A DNA stretch of 64,000 nucleotides from an uncultured Sphingorhabdus sp. (GCA_937873665.1 CALMYW010000518.1:1-64000), one strand, 5' to 3'. Positions 27,689-37,600 are shown, counted from the first letter of the stretch. Notes: a model not told the origin generated them from the letters alone. Made by a program: numbers and translations.

Positions 27689-27791
27689 GACCGTATGGTA
27701 TCGCTTGACACTGCACGGGAACGGTGAGAGCAATTAATGGCAGAATTCTGCCGTTTTGTCGACCCTCTTGGGATGCCTTGGGATTGAAAAA

Positions 27792-27807
27792 TGGTGCCCA
27801 GAAGAGG
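27792..27807. repeat. Attachment site copy (att), tRNA-Leu 3'-end fragment
   Basis: TGGTGCCCAGAAGAGG is an exact 16-base copy of the last bases of the tRNA-Leu gene including CCA (52937-52952). It lies about 200 bases from the 5' ends of two oppositely oriented integrase genes. It marks the left border of the right-hand island and probably the junction with the left element. Confidence 0.82.
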
Positions 27808-27925
27808 CGTAAAAATTCTGTCTCAGGCAATGCCGAGGCATCCCTAACCACACTGTAAATTAGCCGATCTGGCTTGTAAGGTGTTCGCGGTCGGTCGCCC
27901 ACATTTGCCTGAAATCCCACCGATT

Positions 27926-27946
27926 TGTGGGAACGAATGTGGGAGC
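27926..27946. repeat. Putative integrase arm-site repeat, left
   Basis: A 21-base sequence beginning TGTGGGAA and ending TGTGGGAGC matches 19 of 21 bases at 52859-52879, just inside the other island end. A related GTGGGAACGAA recurs at 27965-27975. The position 120 bases inside the core fits arm-type integrase binding sites. Confidence 0.6.
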
Positions 27947-28006
27947 ATTTTCGGCGGCCTTTCCGTGGGAACGAAAGCCGAAGATTCCCCGAATGGGACT
28001 CGAACG

Positions 28007-29194
28007 ATGGCACTGACAACACTGAAAGTGAAGAACGCAAAACCGGGTCGACATGTAGATGGCCGTGGCCTTTGTCTGCTGGTCAAGGAAAGCGGCGCGG
28101 CGACCTGGGTGCTGCGTATGCAGCACAAGGGCAGGCGGAGGGATTACGGGCTTGGCTCTGCCATGGACGTGTCCCTTGTCGAAGCCCGAGAGGCGGCGAC
28201 GGCGCTGCGGAGCAAAGTTCGCGCTGGTGCTGATCCGGTGGCGGAGCGGCGCAAGGCCCGCAAGGTCATACCCAGCTTCGAAACGGCGGCGCGCGACTGT
28301 TACGACGCCTTGAAGGAGGGCTGGAAGAACCGCCGCTATGCGAACTGGATCTCTAGCTTCGAGAACCACGTATTCCCGCACATCGGCACCAAGCCTGTCG
28401 ATCAGGTGGATAGCGCCTGTGTTGTCACCGTGCTGTCGCCCATTTGGCTGGAAATCCCGGAAACGGCCCGTCGCCTGCTACAACGCATAGGCGCGGTGCT
28501 GGACTTCGCACATATCAAGGGCTGGCGGGCCGAGGAGACTTCTCTACGTTCGGTGCGGAAGGGCCTTCCGCGCCAGACGGCGAAAGCTGTGCACCTTGAA
28601 GCAATGCCGTTTGCCGAAGTGCCTGAACTTATGGCTCAATTGGCAGCAGCGTCGCCTACGACCGGCAGGGACGCGCTGCGTTTCACGATCTACAATGCCG
28701 TGCGCTCGAACGAGACGCGCTTCGCGGTATGGAGCGAATTTGATCTGGAGAAAGCGATCTGGACCATTCCCGGCGAGCGCATGAAGGCGCGGGAAACCCA
28801 TGTCGTGCCGCTGTCTCCATCCGCCGTGGCACTGCTACAAAAGCGATTGAATGAGCGGACCAGCGATGACGGGCTTGTATTCTCGGCAAACGGCGAGAAG
28901 CCGATCAGCGACATGACGATGACCAAATTGCTCCGCAATGACGGGATCGCAGGAGCGACGGTTCACGGCTTCCGATCGTCCTTTACGGACTGGGCAGCGG
29001 AGAAAACGGATTTCCCGAAGGAAGTTGCCGATAAGGCATTGGCGCACAAGCTGAGCAATCAGGTTGAAGCCGCCTATCGCCGGACAGATTTCTTCGACAA
29101 GCGCCGAGATCTGATGGCGCGTTGGGCGGAATTCCTGGACGCCGGAAAGGCGAACCCTGGGGCTAGAGCGGTTTCCGCTCAATCCGGATCATAG
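28007..29194 (+). CDS. Tyrosine site-specific integrase (P4 type), right island; C-terminus altered by IS630
   Basis: The product as it stands is 395 residues. The arm-binding domain (LTTLKVKNAKPGRHVDGRG) and catalytic domain are present, with R in AVRSNETRFAVW, HGFR in VHGFRSSFTDW, LAHKL and nucleophile Y in AAYRRTDFFDKRR. I start it at ATG 28007, because the upstream open frame covers the arm-site repeats. The last codons (after GKANPGA) come from the IS630 end and stop at 29192-29194. Joining the sequence beyond the IS restores ANSAKAADEPTPARAAA followed by TGA at 30266. All catalytic residues lie before the insertion, so activity may survive. It should recombine at the tRNA-Leu 3' end. 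Confidence 0.9.
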   Translation: MALTTLKVKNAKPGRHVDGRGLCLLVKESGAATWVLRMQHKGRRRDYGLGSAMDVSLVEAREAATALRSKVRAGADPVAERRKARKVIPSFETAARDCYDALKEGWKNRRYANWISSFENHVFPHIGTKPVDQVDSACVVTVLSPIWLEIPETARRLLQRIGAVLDFAHIKGWRAEETSLRSVRKGLPRQTAKAVHLEAMPFAEVPELMAQLAAASPTTGRDALRFTIYNAVRSNETRFAVWSEFDLEKAIWTIPGERMKARETHVVPLSPSAVALLQKRLNERTSDDGLVFSANGEKPISDMTMTKLLRNDGIAGATVHGFRSSFTDWAAEKTDFPKEVADKALAHKLSNQVEAAYRRTDFFDKRRDLMARWAEFLDAGKANPGARAVSAQSGS

Positions 29195-30216
29195 CCGCAC
29201 GAGCTGAAGTAGTTGGCGCATTCTGCGGGCTTGAAGAGATCGACGAGCCTGCCGATCAGGTCCCAGAGGCCGCTGACGGTTCGCTCGCCTGCTTTGCGCA
29301 ACATTGCCTTCAAGCGCGAAAACGCCTTCTCGATGGGATTGAAGTCAGGACTGTAGGGCGGAAGGAAGCGCAGCGATGCGCCGGCAGCCTCGATAAGCGT
29401 CTGCACCGATGCGCGCTTGTGGCTCGACAGGTTGTCCATGACGACGATGTCGCCCTGGCGCAGTTCGGGCACCAGCACCTGGGCCACGTAGGCTTCGAAC
29501 CAATCGCCGTTGATGGGGCCATCGAGCACCATGGGCGCGATCATACCGGTCATGCGCAGGCCCGCGACCAGCGTGGTGGTCTTGCGATGGCCATGCGGGT
29601 ACCCCATCCGCAGGCGTTCGCCCTTGGCGCACCGACCATGGCTACGGGTCATGTTGGTGGCGGTCCACGTCTCATCGATGAACACGAGGCGTTCCGGTGC
29701 CAGATCGAGCTGGCCGTCGAACCAGTACTGGCGCTGCCTCAGGACGTCGGGGCGGTCTTGCTCGATCGCGTGCCCGGTCTTTTTTTCCGAGTGATGCCGT
29801 GGCGCGCGAAAAACCTGTGCAGGGTGCCGATACCAACCGAAGTGCCCCGTTCGATCAGCCTCGCCTGTATCTCGACCAGCGTCATGTCGGCCTGTTCGGT
29901 CACCAGTTCGCGGATGAATGCGCCCTGCGCCTCAATCCGGGCCGAGTGCCGGTCTCCGCCGCGTGGTTTGGCAACAGCCTGCCCATGCTCTCGTGCCAGC
30001 TGCCGCCAGCGGATCGCGCTCGATACGCTGACCCCAAAGCGACCCGCCGCCGCGCGGCAACTCAAGCCGCCGTCAATCGCGGAAACAACCCTGTCCCGAA
30101 GATCCTGTGAAAGCGAGCGCGCCATCCATGCCGGCCTCCTTCGCCAGCAGGCAGCGTGAATCACATCAGGTGTCAGATGGGAATCCCCGACGATTCAGTT
30201 CGTGTGGAAACCGCTC
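29166..30216 (-). mobile_element. IS630-family insertion sequence
   Basis: The 1,051-base element has ends GAGCGGTTTCC at 29166 and its complement GGAAACCGCTC ending at 30216. It is flanked on both sides by TA (29164-29165 and 30217-30218), the duplicated dinucleotide of IS630/Tc1-type insertion. It has inserted into the 3' end of the island integrase gene. Confidence 0.9.
29179..30125 (-). CDS. IS630-family transposase (two frames joined by -1 frameshift)
   Basis: The first frame (30125-29739) starts MARSLSQDLRDRVVSAI and has the paired helix-turn-helix DNA-binding part. The second frame carries the DDE domain: LVFIDETW, VVMDNLSSHK, and YSPDFNPIEKAFSRLK. The frames differ by -1, and a run of seven A (T7 on the plus strand at 29780-29786) at their junction is a good programmed slippage site. 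The fused protein would be about 315 residues, normal for the family. Confidence 0.88.
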
Positions 30217-30242
30217 TAATTCAGCCAAGGCGGCAGACGAGC

Positions 30243-30434
30243 CTACTCCGGCTCGTGCTGCCGCCTGATCAGCCGATGAAGGCTGGCCGTGATAATGCGC
30301 GTCGATTTGCCAAGCTTCACGGCCTCGACATCACCGGACGCGATCAATTCGTACAGTTTGGTGCGCCCGACGCCGATCATGCGCGCGGCCTCGTTGACCT
30401 TTACGCAGATCGGTTCGGCGGAGGGCGCTGTCAC
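30243..30434 (-). CDS. Excisionase-like helix-turn-helix protein
   Basis: This 63-residue MerR/Xis-type DNA-binding protein has the segment VKVNEAARMIGVGRTKLYEL followed by SGDVEAVKLGKSTRI, the 'excisionase family' fold. It would bend DNA at att and promote excision. Its end overlaps the ancestral 3' end of the island integrase gene (TGA at 30266) in convergent orientation, and its start overlaps the upstream AlpA gene stop by four bases (ATGA). The two regulators are thus translationally coupled. Confidence 0.82.
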   Translation of the reverse strand: MTAPSAEPICVKVNEAARMIGVGRTKLYELIASGDVEAVKLGKSTRIITASLHRLIRRQHEPE

Positions 30435-30637
30435 TTGGCTGCGCCTTCGTTGCGATAAGCGGCCGGATCGTCAATCCAGCGGTTGATAGCAGATTCGCGC
30501 CAGCCTGTGCCGTGGACGCTGATCTTTACCTGGGACGGAAACGTCCCCTCAGAGATCTTGCGATACATGGTTGAGCGGGACAGCCCAGTGCGAGCCAATA
30601 CGGTTTTCAGGCGGATAATTCGGTCAGTGTTGGACAT
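30431..30637 (-). CDS. AlpA family regulator, right island
   Basis: This 68-residue helix-turn-helix protein begins MSNTDRIIRLKTVLARTGLS. It is closely similar to the protein at 26087 (RSTMYRKISEGTFPSQVKIS, GWRESAINRWIDDP). It lies directly upstream of, and overlaps, the excisionase-like gene. It likely controls excision of the right island. The start was chosen at the AlpA consensus; an upstream start 16 codons earlier is less likely. Confidence 0.88.
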   Translation of the reverse strand: MSNTDRIIRLKTVLARTGLSRSTMYRKISEGTFPSQVKISVHGTGWRESAINRWIDDPAAYRNEGAAK

Positions 30638-31081
30638 GGCACGTTTTCCCATTCGCTGGTTGTTTCTGGCACCCCCTAAACACAAGAATTATTTGGCCAA
30701 CCACACGACGCAAGGGCATTTTCGGTGTCATAGAACTCAGTCGCACTTGCGGTTGTAATAACAGGGCTAAGGATCGAGACGGGTATGGAAGGATAGAAAT
30801 GGGTGCGGACGTCAGTCCGATCGTGCTTCAGGCGGGATAATAGTTTTAAACTTCAGCGGATGATTCATTCATAGTCGCGATTTTGACCAAATCAGGCGGA
30901 GATTTACGCCACGGCCGACGATTTTTTGGGGCGCGAATCGCGCAAATTATTCGTCAGCGTAGCGGGCCAAGGCTATGGTGGCCCCCAGTCATTATCTCTA
31001 GGCTTAGGACCTATTGAGTGAGGGTGATGTGATTGTGCTTCGCACGCCTTCGGCTCCAGGCTCCGCGAGGAGGCTGAGCAT
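30638..31081. other. 444-base stretch without a recognisable gene
   Basis: I see no gene with a domain or credible start here. The left part contains the promoter region of the AlpA/Xis pair. The right part, from about 31020, is probably the left end of the decayed IS5 element. Confidence 0.45.
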
Positions 31082-31765
31082 GAGCGCCTGTATTGGCTGA
31101 CGGACGAGCGGATGGCGCGCCTTTCGCCGTATTTTCCCAAGAGTAACGGCAAGCCACGGGTCGATGACAAACGGGTGCTGGGCGGGATCATCTTCGTTAA
31201 CCGGAACAGGCTGCGCTTGCGGGATGCACCCAAGGAATATGGGCCGCACAAGGCATTGTATAATTGGTGGAAACGGTGGGACGGAATGCGCGTGTGTACT
31301 CTGACGATGGAAGGCCTGGCCGCCCAGAAAGCCGCGCCGCAGACCGTTATGATAGACGCAACCTATTCCAAGGCCCACCACACAGCTTCAAGCCTTGGGG
31401 AATAATAATGGGGATCTCGGGAACCTGATCGGACGGACCAAGGGCGGCATGAACACGAAGTTGCACGCCGTGACTGATGCAAGCGGCCGCCCTTTGAGCT
31501 TCTTCATCGCGGCCGGCCAGGTAAGCGATTTCACCGGCGCCGCAGCCTTGCTCGACGATTTGCCCAAGGCCAAGCGGATGCTCGCTGACCGCAGCTATGA
31601 CGCTGATTGGTTCAGAGATGCGCTGGAGTAAAAGGGCATCTAACCGTGCATTCCGAGCCGAGAATCCCGCTCTTTGCCAGTCAAATACGACAAGCCGTGC
31701 TGCAAACGGCACTCGCACTGGCCGCCACCGTGCTCTTGTGGCTGAGATCAGTCAGTCGGGCCTAG
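31082..31765 (+). pseudogene. IS5-family transposase remnant
   Basis: Pieces of an IS5/IS427-type transposase are visible in succession. YWLTDERMARLSPYFPK up to TVMIDATYSKAHHTASSL is in one frame. GDLGNLIGRTKGGMNTKLHA up to ADRSYDADWFRDALE is in another. PCIPSRESRSLPVKYDK follows after two stops, and ALAATVLLWL is the normal C-terminal end. The region between KYDK and ALAATV is deleted. In-frame stops at about 31629 and 31641 show it is inactive. Precise ends could not be found. Confidence 0.82.
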
Positions 31766-33069
31766 GCCCCACCGCTGTGATGATGACAAATTTACACCAT
31801 CACATACTGGCACCAAACATCGAAATGTGTGTAAATGCTCAAAAAATCATCTGGCCTTTCAGGCCGTGTCCCACCGGGTGGTGTAGGAAGGTTTCCCTGA
31901 TGGGGTGGCCACCGTCGATCTTCTGGTAGGGTTCGGATGCGAACTCGAACCTGGAGAAGAAGACGATGACCGACGACAGAATTGCCCTTGTTGAGCTGAT
32001 TGAGCAAGGGGCAGACAGCGATTTGGTGCGCGATATGCTGGCGTTTGCCGCAGAGCGCATGATGGATCTGGAGATTGAGGCCAGGACTGGCGCTCCGTCC
32101 GGCTCCCGCAGCCCGGGGCGTCTCAATCACCGCAACGGCTACCGCGAGCGAGGATGGGACACCCGTGCTGGCCGGATCGATCTGGCGATCCCCAAGCTGC
32201 GCAAGGGCAGCTACTTCCCGAGCTTCCTGGAGCCGCGCCGTACCGCCGAGAAGGCCTTGGCGGCGGTGATTCAGGAGGCCTATGTGCACGGAGTCTCGAC
32301 CCGTTCGGTCGACGATCTGGTCAAGGCGATGGGCGCCAGCGGCGTATCGAAGAGCCAGGTTAGCCGTCTGGTTGCCGAGATCGACGAGCGGGTGAATGCC
32401 TTCCTGGCACGGCCGATCGAGGGTGAGTGGCCTTACCTGTGGATCGACGCCACCTACCTCAAAGTCCGCGAGGGCGGACGGATCGTCTCGACGGCGGCGA
32501 TAATCGCTGTTGGCGTCAACACCGATGGCCGCCGCGAGGTGCTGGGTGTCGCCACTGGCCCTTCGGAGGCGGAGCCATTCTGGAAAGCCTTCCTGCGCTC
32601 GCTGGCGGATCGCGGCCTGCGCGGGGTGAAGCTGGTCATCGCCGACGATCACAAGGGACTGCGTACCGCCGCCAGCAAGGTGTTCGCCGCGAGCCAGCAA
32701 CGCTGCCGGGTGCACTGGATGCGCAATGCACTGGCCCATGCCGCGCCCAAACAGCGGCCTGCCGTGATCGCGATGATCAAGACGATCTTTGCGCAGGAAA
32801 CGACCGAAGCGGCGCACCAGCAGTGGGAGCAGGTCGCCGATGTCCTGCGCGAAAAGTTCCCGAAGCTGGCCGACATGATGGACGCATCGCGCGAGGATGT
32901 TCTCGCCTACATGGCGTTCCCGAAGGACCACTGGGCGCAGATCGCGTCCACCAACCCTCTGGAAAGGGTGAACAAGGAGATCAAGCGAAGGGCCGATGTC
33001 ATCGGCATCTTCCCGAATGACGCCGCCGTCGTCCGCCTCGTCGGCGCGCTGATGCTGGAGCAGAATGAT

Positions 33070-34425
33070 GTGTATGGACCACCCCCATCTTGCAAGGCTT
33101 TTCGACTTGGTTTGACGAACTCGGATCTTGCGGTCGTGTATCCGGCCTTGTTACGCGGCTTCACGCGCCGCAGGCCCCTATGGTTTCCGCGGATCGACGG
33201 CCGGACAAATGGACGAACTCAAAATGGTTCGCATCATTTCAATGACCTTTGCCGAACCCCGGTGAGACCGGTTCGCCATACTGTTGTCTTCGCCTCGCAA
33301 GTCGGCCCCTGAAGGAGCCGAGCCGATTATGCCGCCAACGGTTGAACCGTGTGGCGGCGATAGACCTCGCTCCTGGTCAGCATGGCCCAGAGAGACCGGG
33401 CGGTTTTGTGCGCGACAGCTGTTGCGGCAACATTCGTGGGGCGCCGCGCGACAATGGCCGATAGCCAGGGCCTGGGAGCGACATCCTTTCGGAACGTGGT
33501 GCCGACTACGGCTCGCGCGCCGTGTATCAGCAAGGTGCGTAGGTAGCGGTCACCACCCTTGCTGATCCTCCCGATCTTTTCCTTACCGCCGCTGGCTTTT
33601 ATGCGCGGCGTCAGTCCAAGCCATGCTGCAAAGTGGCGGGATGATTTGAACTGTTTGCCGTCACCGACGGCGGCGACGATGGCGCTAGCAGTGATTGGCC
33701 CCACCCCCGGTGCCGACGCCAGGCGCTGACTGTCAGGATTGGCCTTGTGCCAGGCCACAATCCGCACTTCGACAGCTTTCAGTTGTTCGCTCAGTGCATC
33801 TATATGATTGAAAAGGCTTCGTAAGGCCTCTCGTGCTTCGTTGGGCACCACCGTCTCGCCAGCTGTCGCGAGGCGCTCGCTCAATAAGGCAAGTTGTCGC
33901 ACGCCTTTGCCAGCGATGATGCCGTACTCACCCAGCAGACCACGCAAGGCATTGATCGTCGCCGTCCTTTGGCGGACGAACAGGCTGCGAGCGCGATGGA
34001 GGGCCAGCACTGCCTGCTGCTCCTCGGTCTTGATGGGAACGAAGCGCATGTTCGGTTTCGCGACCGCCTCGCAGATCGCTTCCGCGTCGGCGGCATCCGT
34101 CTTGTTCCGCTTCACGTATGGCTTGACGTACTGCGGCGGAATAAGCCTGACAGTGTGCCCCGCCTTCGTAAGCAACCTGGCCCAATGGTGTGCACTGGAG
34201 CATGCTTCCATGCCGACGAGGCACGGCGGTTGTTTGGTGAAAAATGCGATCATGTCGGCACGGACGAGCTTTCGCCGCAGGATGGTTATCCCGCCTGCGT
34301 CGACACCGTGAACCTGAAACACCGTCTTGGCCAAATCGAGACCGATTGTAACAACGGACATGGCTTCCTCCACTTGATGGCATCTGAAGATTGTGCCCCT
34401 TGGTTTGGGGGTGGTCCATGCCATC
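33070..34425 (-). mobile_element. IS110-family element nested in the IS256
   Basis: The borders are inferred from where the IS256 transposase frame breaks (after 33069) and resumes (34426), giving about 1,356 bases. The two ends carry TGGACCACCCCC and GGGGGTGGTCCA, a short subterminal inverted repeat. No clear target duplication is seen, which is normal for IS110. Confidence 0.82.
33327..34361 (-). CDS. IS110-family transposase
   Basis: This 344-residue DEDD transposase starts at MSVVTIGLDLAKTVFQVHG, whose aspartate is the first catalytic residue. KRNKTDAADAEAI and the transposase_20 region ASAPGVGPITASAIVAAVG and HFAAWLGLTPR are all present. It appears intact. IS110 elements use a non-coding bridge RNA encoded between the element end and the gene. 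The ~250 bases at 33070-33326 or the short leader at 34362-34425 would be the places to look. Confidence 0.93.
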   Translation of the reverse strand: MSVVTIGLDLAKTVFQVHGVDAGGITILRRKLVRADMIAFFTKQPPCLVGMEACSSAHHWARLLTKAGHTVRLIPPQYVKPYVKRNKTDAADAEAICEAVAKPNMRFVPIKTEEQQAVLALHRARSLFVRQRTATINALRGLLGEYGIIAGKGVRQLALLSERLATAGETVVPNEAREALRSLFNHIDALSEQLKAVEVRIVAWHKANPDSQRLASAPGVGPITASAIVAAVGDGKQFKSSRHFAAWLGLTPRIKASGGKEKIGRISKGGDRYLRTLLIHGARAVVGTTFRKDVAPRPWLSAIVARRPTNVAATAVAHKTARSLWAMLTRSEVYRRHTVQPLAA

Positions 34426-34576
34426 AAGTGGGCGGTATCGCGCCGCTACATGACGCTGGAAACAATCGGCTCGGTGAGCCATAACCCCGTTGTCAGCCTG
34501 CCAGCTCTGGCGGCCTGACCCGAACCCGATCCTGCCGTGGATCGACGGTTCCTACACCACCCCGTGAGACACGGCC

Positions 34577-34663
34577 GCCTTTCAATGTCTGTTAACCACT
34601 TAAGTGATATCCGCCCATCTAGTTTAGCCCAATTCTAACGGCGAACGAGGGGTCGTAAATACC
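34577..34663 (+). promoter_or_regulatory. Remaining leader of the giant-protein gene, with palindrome
   Basis: This is what is left of the native upstream region on the gene side of the IS256. It contains a perfect 10-base palindrome, CACTTAAGTG, at 34597-34606, and a weak Shine-Dalgarno (GAGGGG) about 15 bases before the ATG. On the far side of the IS the original sequence continues leftwards from 31853 with another inverted repeat (ATTTACAC 31790-31797 / GTGTAAAT 31829-31836). The native promoter is therefore probably split by the insertion. Confidence 0.45.
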
Positions 34664-37600
34664 ATGATTAGCTCGAAAACTACCGCAGTTGTGCGGCTGT
34701 TGATCGGTTTGTTCGCCTTCATCACTGGAGGCGTAGCACTCGCGGCAGACCTGCAAATTTCGCAGTACACCGGCACACCAGATCCAGTCGGCGTATCGGG
34801 AGAGGTGACGTACTCGGTCACCGCCGCGAACAACTCCGCGCCATCCGTGAACAATGCGGTGGTAACGATAGCGATCTCTGATCGCTTCGAGGTAATCAAT
34901 GCCGTGGGCAACTTCCCGTCCTACTGTTCGGTAAGTGGCGCGGTTGGCAGTCAGACCCTGACCTGTAACCTGCCGACGCTGCTGGGCGGCGGCGCGGCCA
35001 ATGCCCAGACCTTCACCTACAAGGCGATTGCCCGGGTGGCTGGCACCAACACTACGACCGCGTCGATCGCGGCGGCTGGCAACACGGACTCCAACGCCGG
35101 CAACAATTCGCTCTCGATCACGCCGACCGTGCGTGCTGGTGCCGACCTCACCGTCGTCAAGGCCGGTTCCGCTCCGAGCGTGATCGCCGGTGGCCAGTTG
35201 CAGTACACCCTTACCGTCACCAACAACGGTCCGACCCCGACCGCCGCCGTGCGCGTGATAGACAACCTGCCGGCCGGTTCGGACTACCAGTATCAATCTG
35301 GCACGGGCACGGGTTGGACTTGCAGCCGTGCCGGCACCACCGTCACCTGTAACTATTCCGGCGCGGCTCCGGCGGTGGGCGCGGCCTATCCCGTCATCAC
35401 CATCACCGGCAAGATCACCAAATCGACTGCTGGCACGATTTCCAACATTGCCGATGTCACCAGCACCGATGCTCTGGTGCTTGATCCCAATGCCCTCAAC
35501 AACACCTCCAACACGGTTGTCACCAACGTTCAGGCGGGCAGCGACCTTCAGGCGATCAAGTCCATGCCGTCCACCATCACCGTGGGCAGTTCGGCCAACA
35601 TCACCCTGTCGATCCGCAACACCGGGCCGCAGAGCGTTCCCGCCGGTTCGGCAATTTCCGATGTCATCGACAATGCGTTGACGCCGGGCACCATGCCATC
35701 GGGCTGTAGTAAGGTGGGCCAGACGGTAACCTGTACCGCCGGTGCGCTGTCCTCTGCCCAGCAGGTGGATTATATCATCCCGGTCACCGGTGCCTCGGCA
35801 ACGGGCGGGATCATCAACAACACCGCCAACGTGGCACCGCCCAGCGGCTTTGCCGATCCGGACATGGCCAACAACACGGCAATCGCCCCGTTCCAGACGG
35901 TGCTGCCGAATGCTGATCTTGAGCTTTACGCCAAGTATAAAAGCCCGAGCCCGGTTGCTCCTGGTGCCAACATCACCTCGACCATCATCGTGCGCAACCT
36001 TGGTCCGTCGATCGCCAGCTGGACTCCCGGCACGCCGCTGCGGGTTACCGATACGCTGAGCGCCGATGAAACCTTTGTCAGTGTTTCGGGTGCCTGGACC
36101 TGCGGCGTTGCCGGCGTGGTCGTCACTTGCGATACCACCGACACCGGCACGCTGGCAGTTGGCGCGACCAAGACGCTGACGCTGATCACCACGGCTGGTT
36201 CCGGGGTTGACACCAACGTTGTCAACACGGCCTGTACCGACCGCACTGCCGGTTCGGCCCATACGCCCAGCTCGCCGACCAGCCCGACCGGCAATGACTG
36301 CCGCAGCGCCGGCGTGCGTTCGACGACCAGCGCCGCCGATCTGTCCGTCCAGAAGGATGTCAGCCTGTCCAACGCTGGCGGCTGGACCGAAAACCTGGCG
36401 GTCGCCGATACCGACAACGTGTTCTACATCCGCCTGCGCGTTTCGAACGCAGCCGGCGGCAACACCGCGCGTACGATCGCCGTCACCGACGCCCTGCCCA
36501 ACTTCATCAACGCTGGCAGTTTCGTGACTGCTGTGACGCAGGACAGCGCCACTTCGGGTTCGATGTCCTACAACCCGGTCAACGGACTGGTGGTTTGGAG
36601 CCTCAGCAATCTGGCCGGCGGCGGGACCGAAACCCTGATCATCCGGGTGCAGCGTCCGTTCGAAAGCGGCAGCTTCACCAACTACGCGTCGGTCTATTCG
36701 TCGGATACGACCGAGACCAACAACCTGAACAACAGCGATACGGCGCAGTACACCATTACGCCGCGCGCCGACATGACGATCAACAGCAAGTCGGTTACGC
36801 CTGACCCGGCCCGGGTTGGTGTGCCGGCCACCTATATCATCAGCGTTCGCAACGATGGTGCGAACCCGGCTGACACCGTTCAGGTGATCGACGTGATCGA
36901 TCCCGCGCGGTTTGAAATCATCGGTACGCCGACGACGACGAAGCCGGGTGCCACCTGTTCGGTGGTGGTCGCGACGGGAACCGTCACCTGCGACATGGGG
37001 CAGTTCGTTCGCACCGAAGTGCGCCAGATCAACGTCACGGTTCTGCCTAAGTATCCCTTCGGGGCCGAGACCATGGCCACGCTGCCGACCACCCAGGTCA
37101 ACCGCGCGACCGTGACGACGTCCACGCTTGATACCAATGGCGGTTCGAACCCGAACGCCGGCAACAACTTCTTCACGCTGAACCACAACATGCAAGCGCC
37201 CAGCTTCGATCTGGCCGTGACCAAGCAGGAATCGAATCCCGCGACCGATGATCCGGTGCGCTTCGATGAAACGCTGAATTACGACATCCGCGCCTCGAAC
37301 TTTGGCCCCTCGCGTGCGACCGACATTGTCGTCACTGATATTCCGGCACCGCCGCCGGGCCTGACGATGACGCTCAGCTCTGTGGTGATCAACCCGGTTG
37401 CCGCCAACGGTGGCCTGACCCTTCAGGCTGCGCCGAGCGCCGGCTGTACCGCGTCCGGTCCGAACTACATCTGTAAGATCAACCAGGCTGACGCCACCCA
37501 GAACTATCTGGACCCGCTGAAGCAGGTGATCTTCCGGCTCGTCTTTACCATGGGCGGAACCCCGCCTTCTGCTCCGACCACCTTCACCAACGCTGCCGAG

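Larger units (their letters stand above)
31966..34518 (+). pseudogene. IS256-family (mutator) transposase interrupted by IS110
   Basis: The 5' part (31966-33069) encodes 368 residues with the family's DDE elements: LWIDATYLKVREGG, IADDHKGLRTA, and the C-terminal E in NPLERVNKEIKRR. After the IS110 the frame resumes at 34426 with KWAVSRRYMTLETIG and ends at TGA 34516. Joining the two gives an uninterrupted 398-residue protein, so the insertion is recent or precise. As it stands, the frame runs on into the IS110 to 33312. Confidence 0.9.
31862..34576 (+). mobile_element. IS256-family insertion sequence carrying a nested IS110
   Basis: The terminal inverted repeats begin GGCCGTGTC (31862) and, on the other strand, GGCCGTGTC (from 34576). 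They match over about 27 bases with two differences. Perfect 8-base duplications GCCTTTCA flank the element (31854-31861 and 34577-34584), as expected for IS256. The transposase is split by an IS110. The element lies 87 bases upstream of the giant repeat-protein gene. Confidence 0.92.

Noticed and set aside
27881..28006. Upstream extension of the right integrase to 27881
   Set aside because: This 42-codon stretch covers the arm-site repeats and does not look like the start of a DUF4102 domain; ATG 28007 fits the family.
34619..37195. Long open frame on the minus strand opposite the giant gene (858 codons)
   Set aside because: It is antisense to DUF11 repeats, rich in G/R/D/H with no domain. 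It is a by-product of the high-GC third positions of the real gene.
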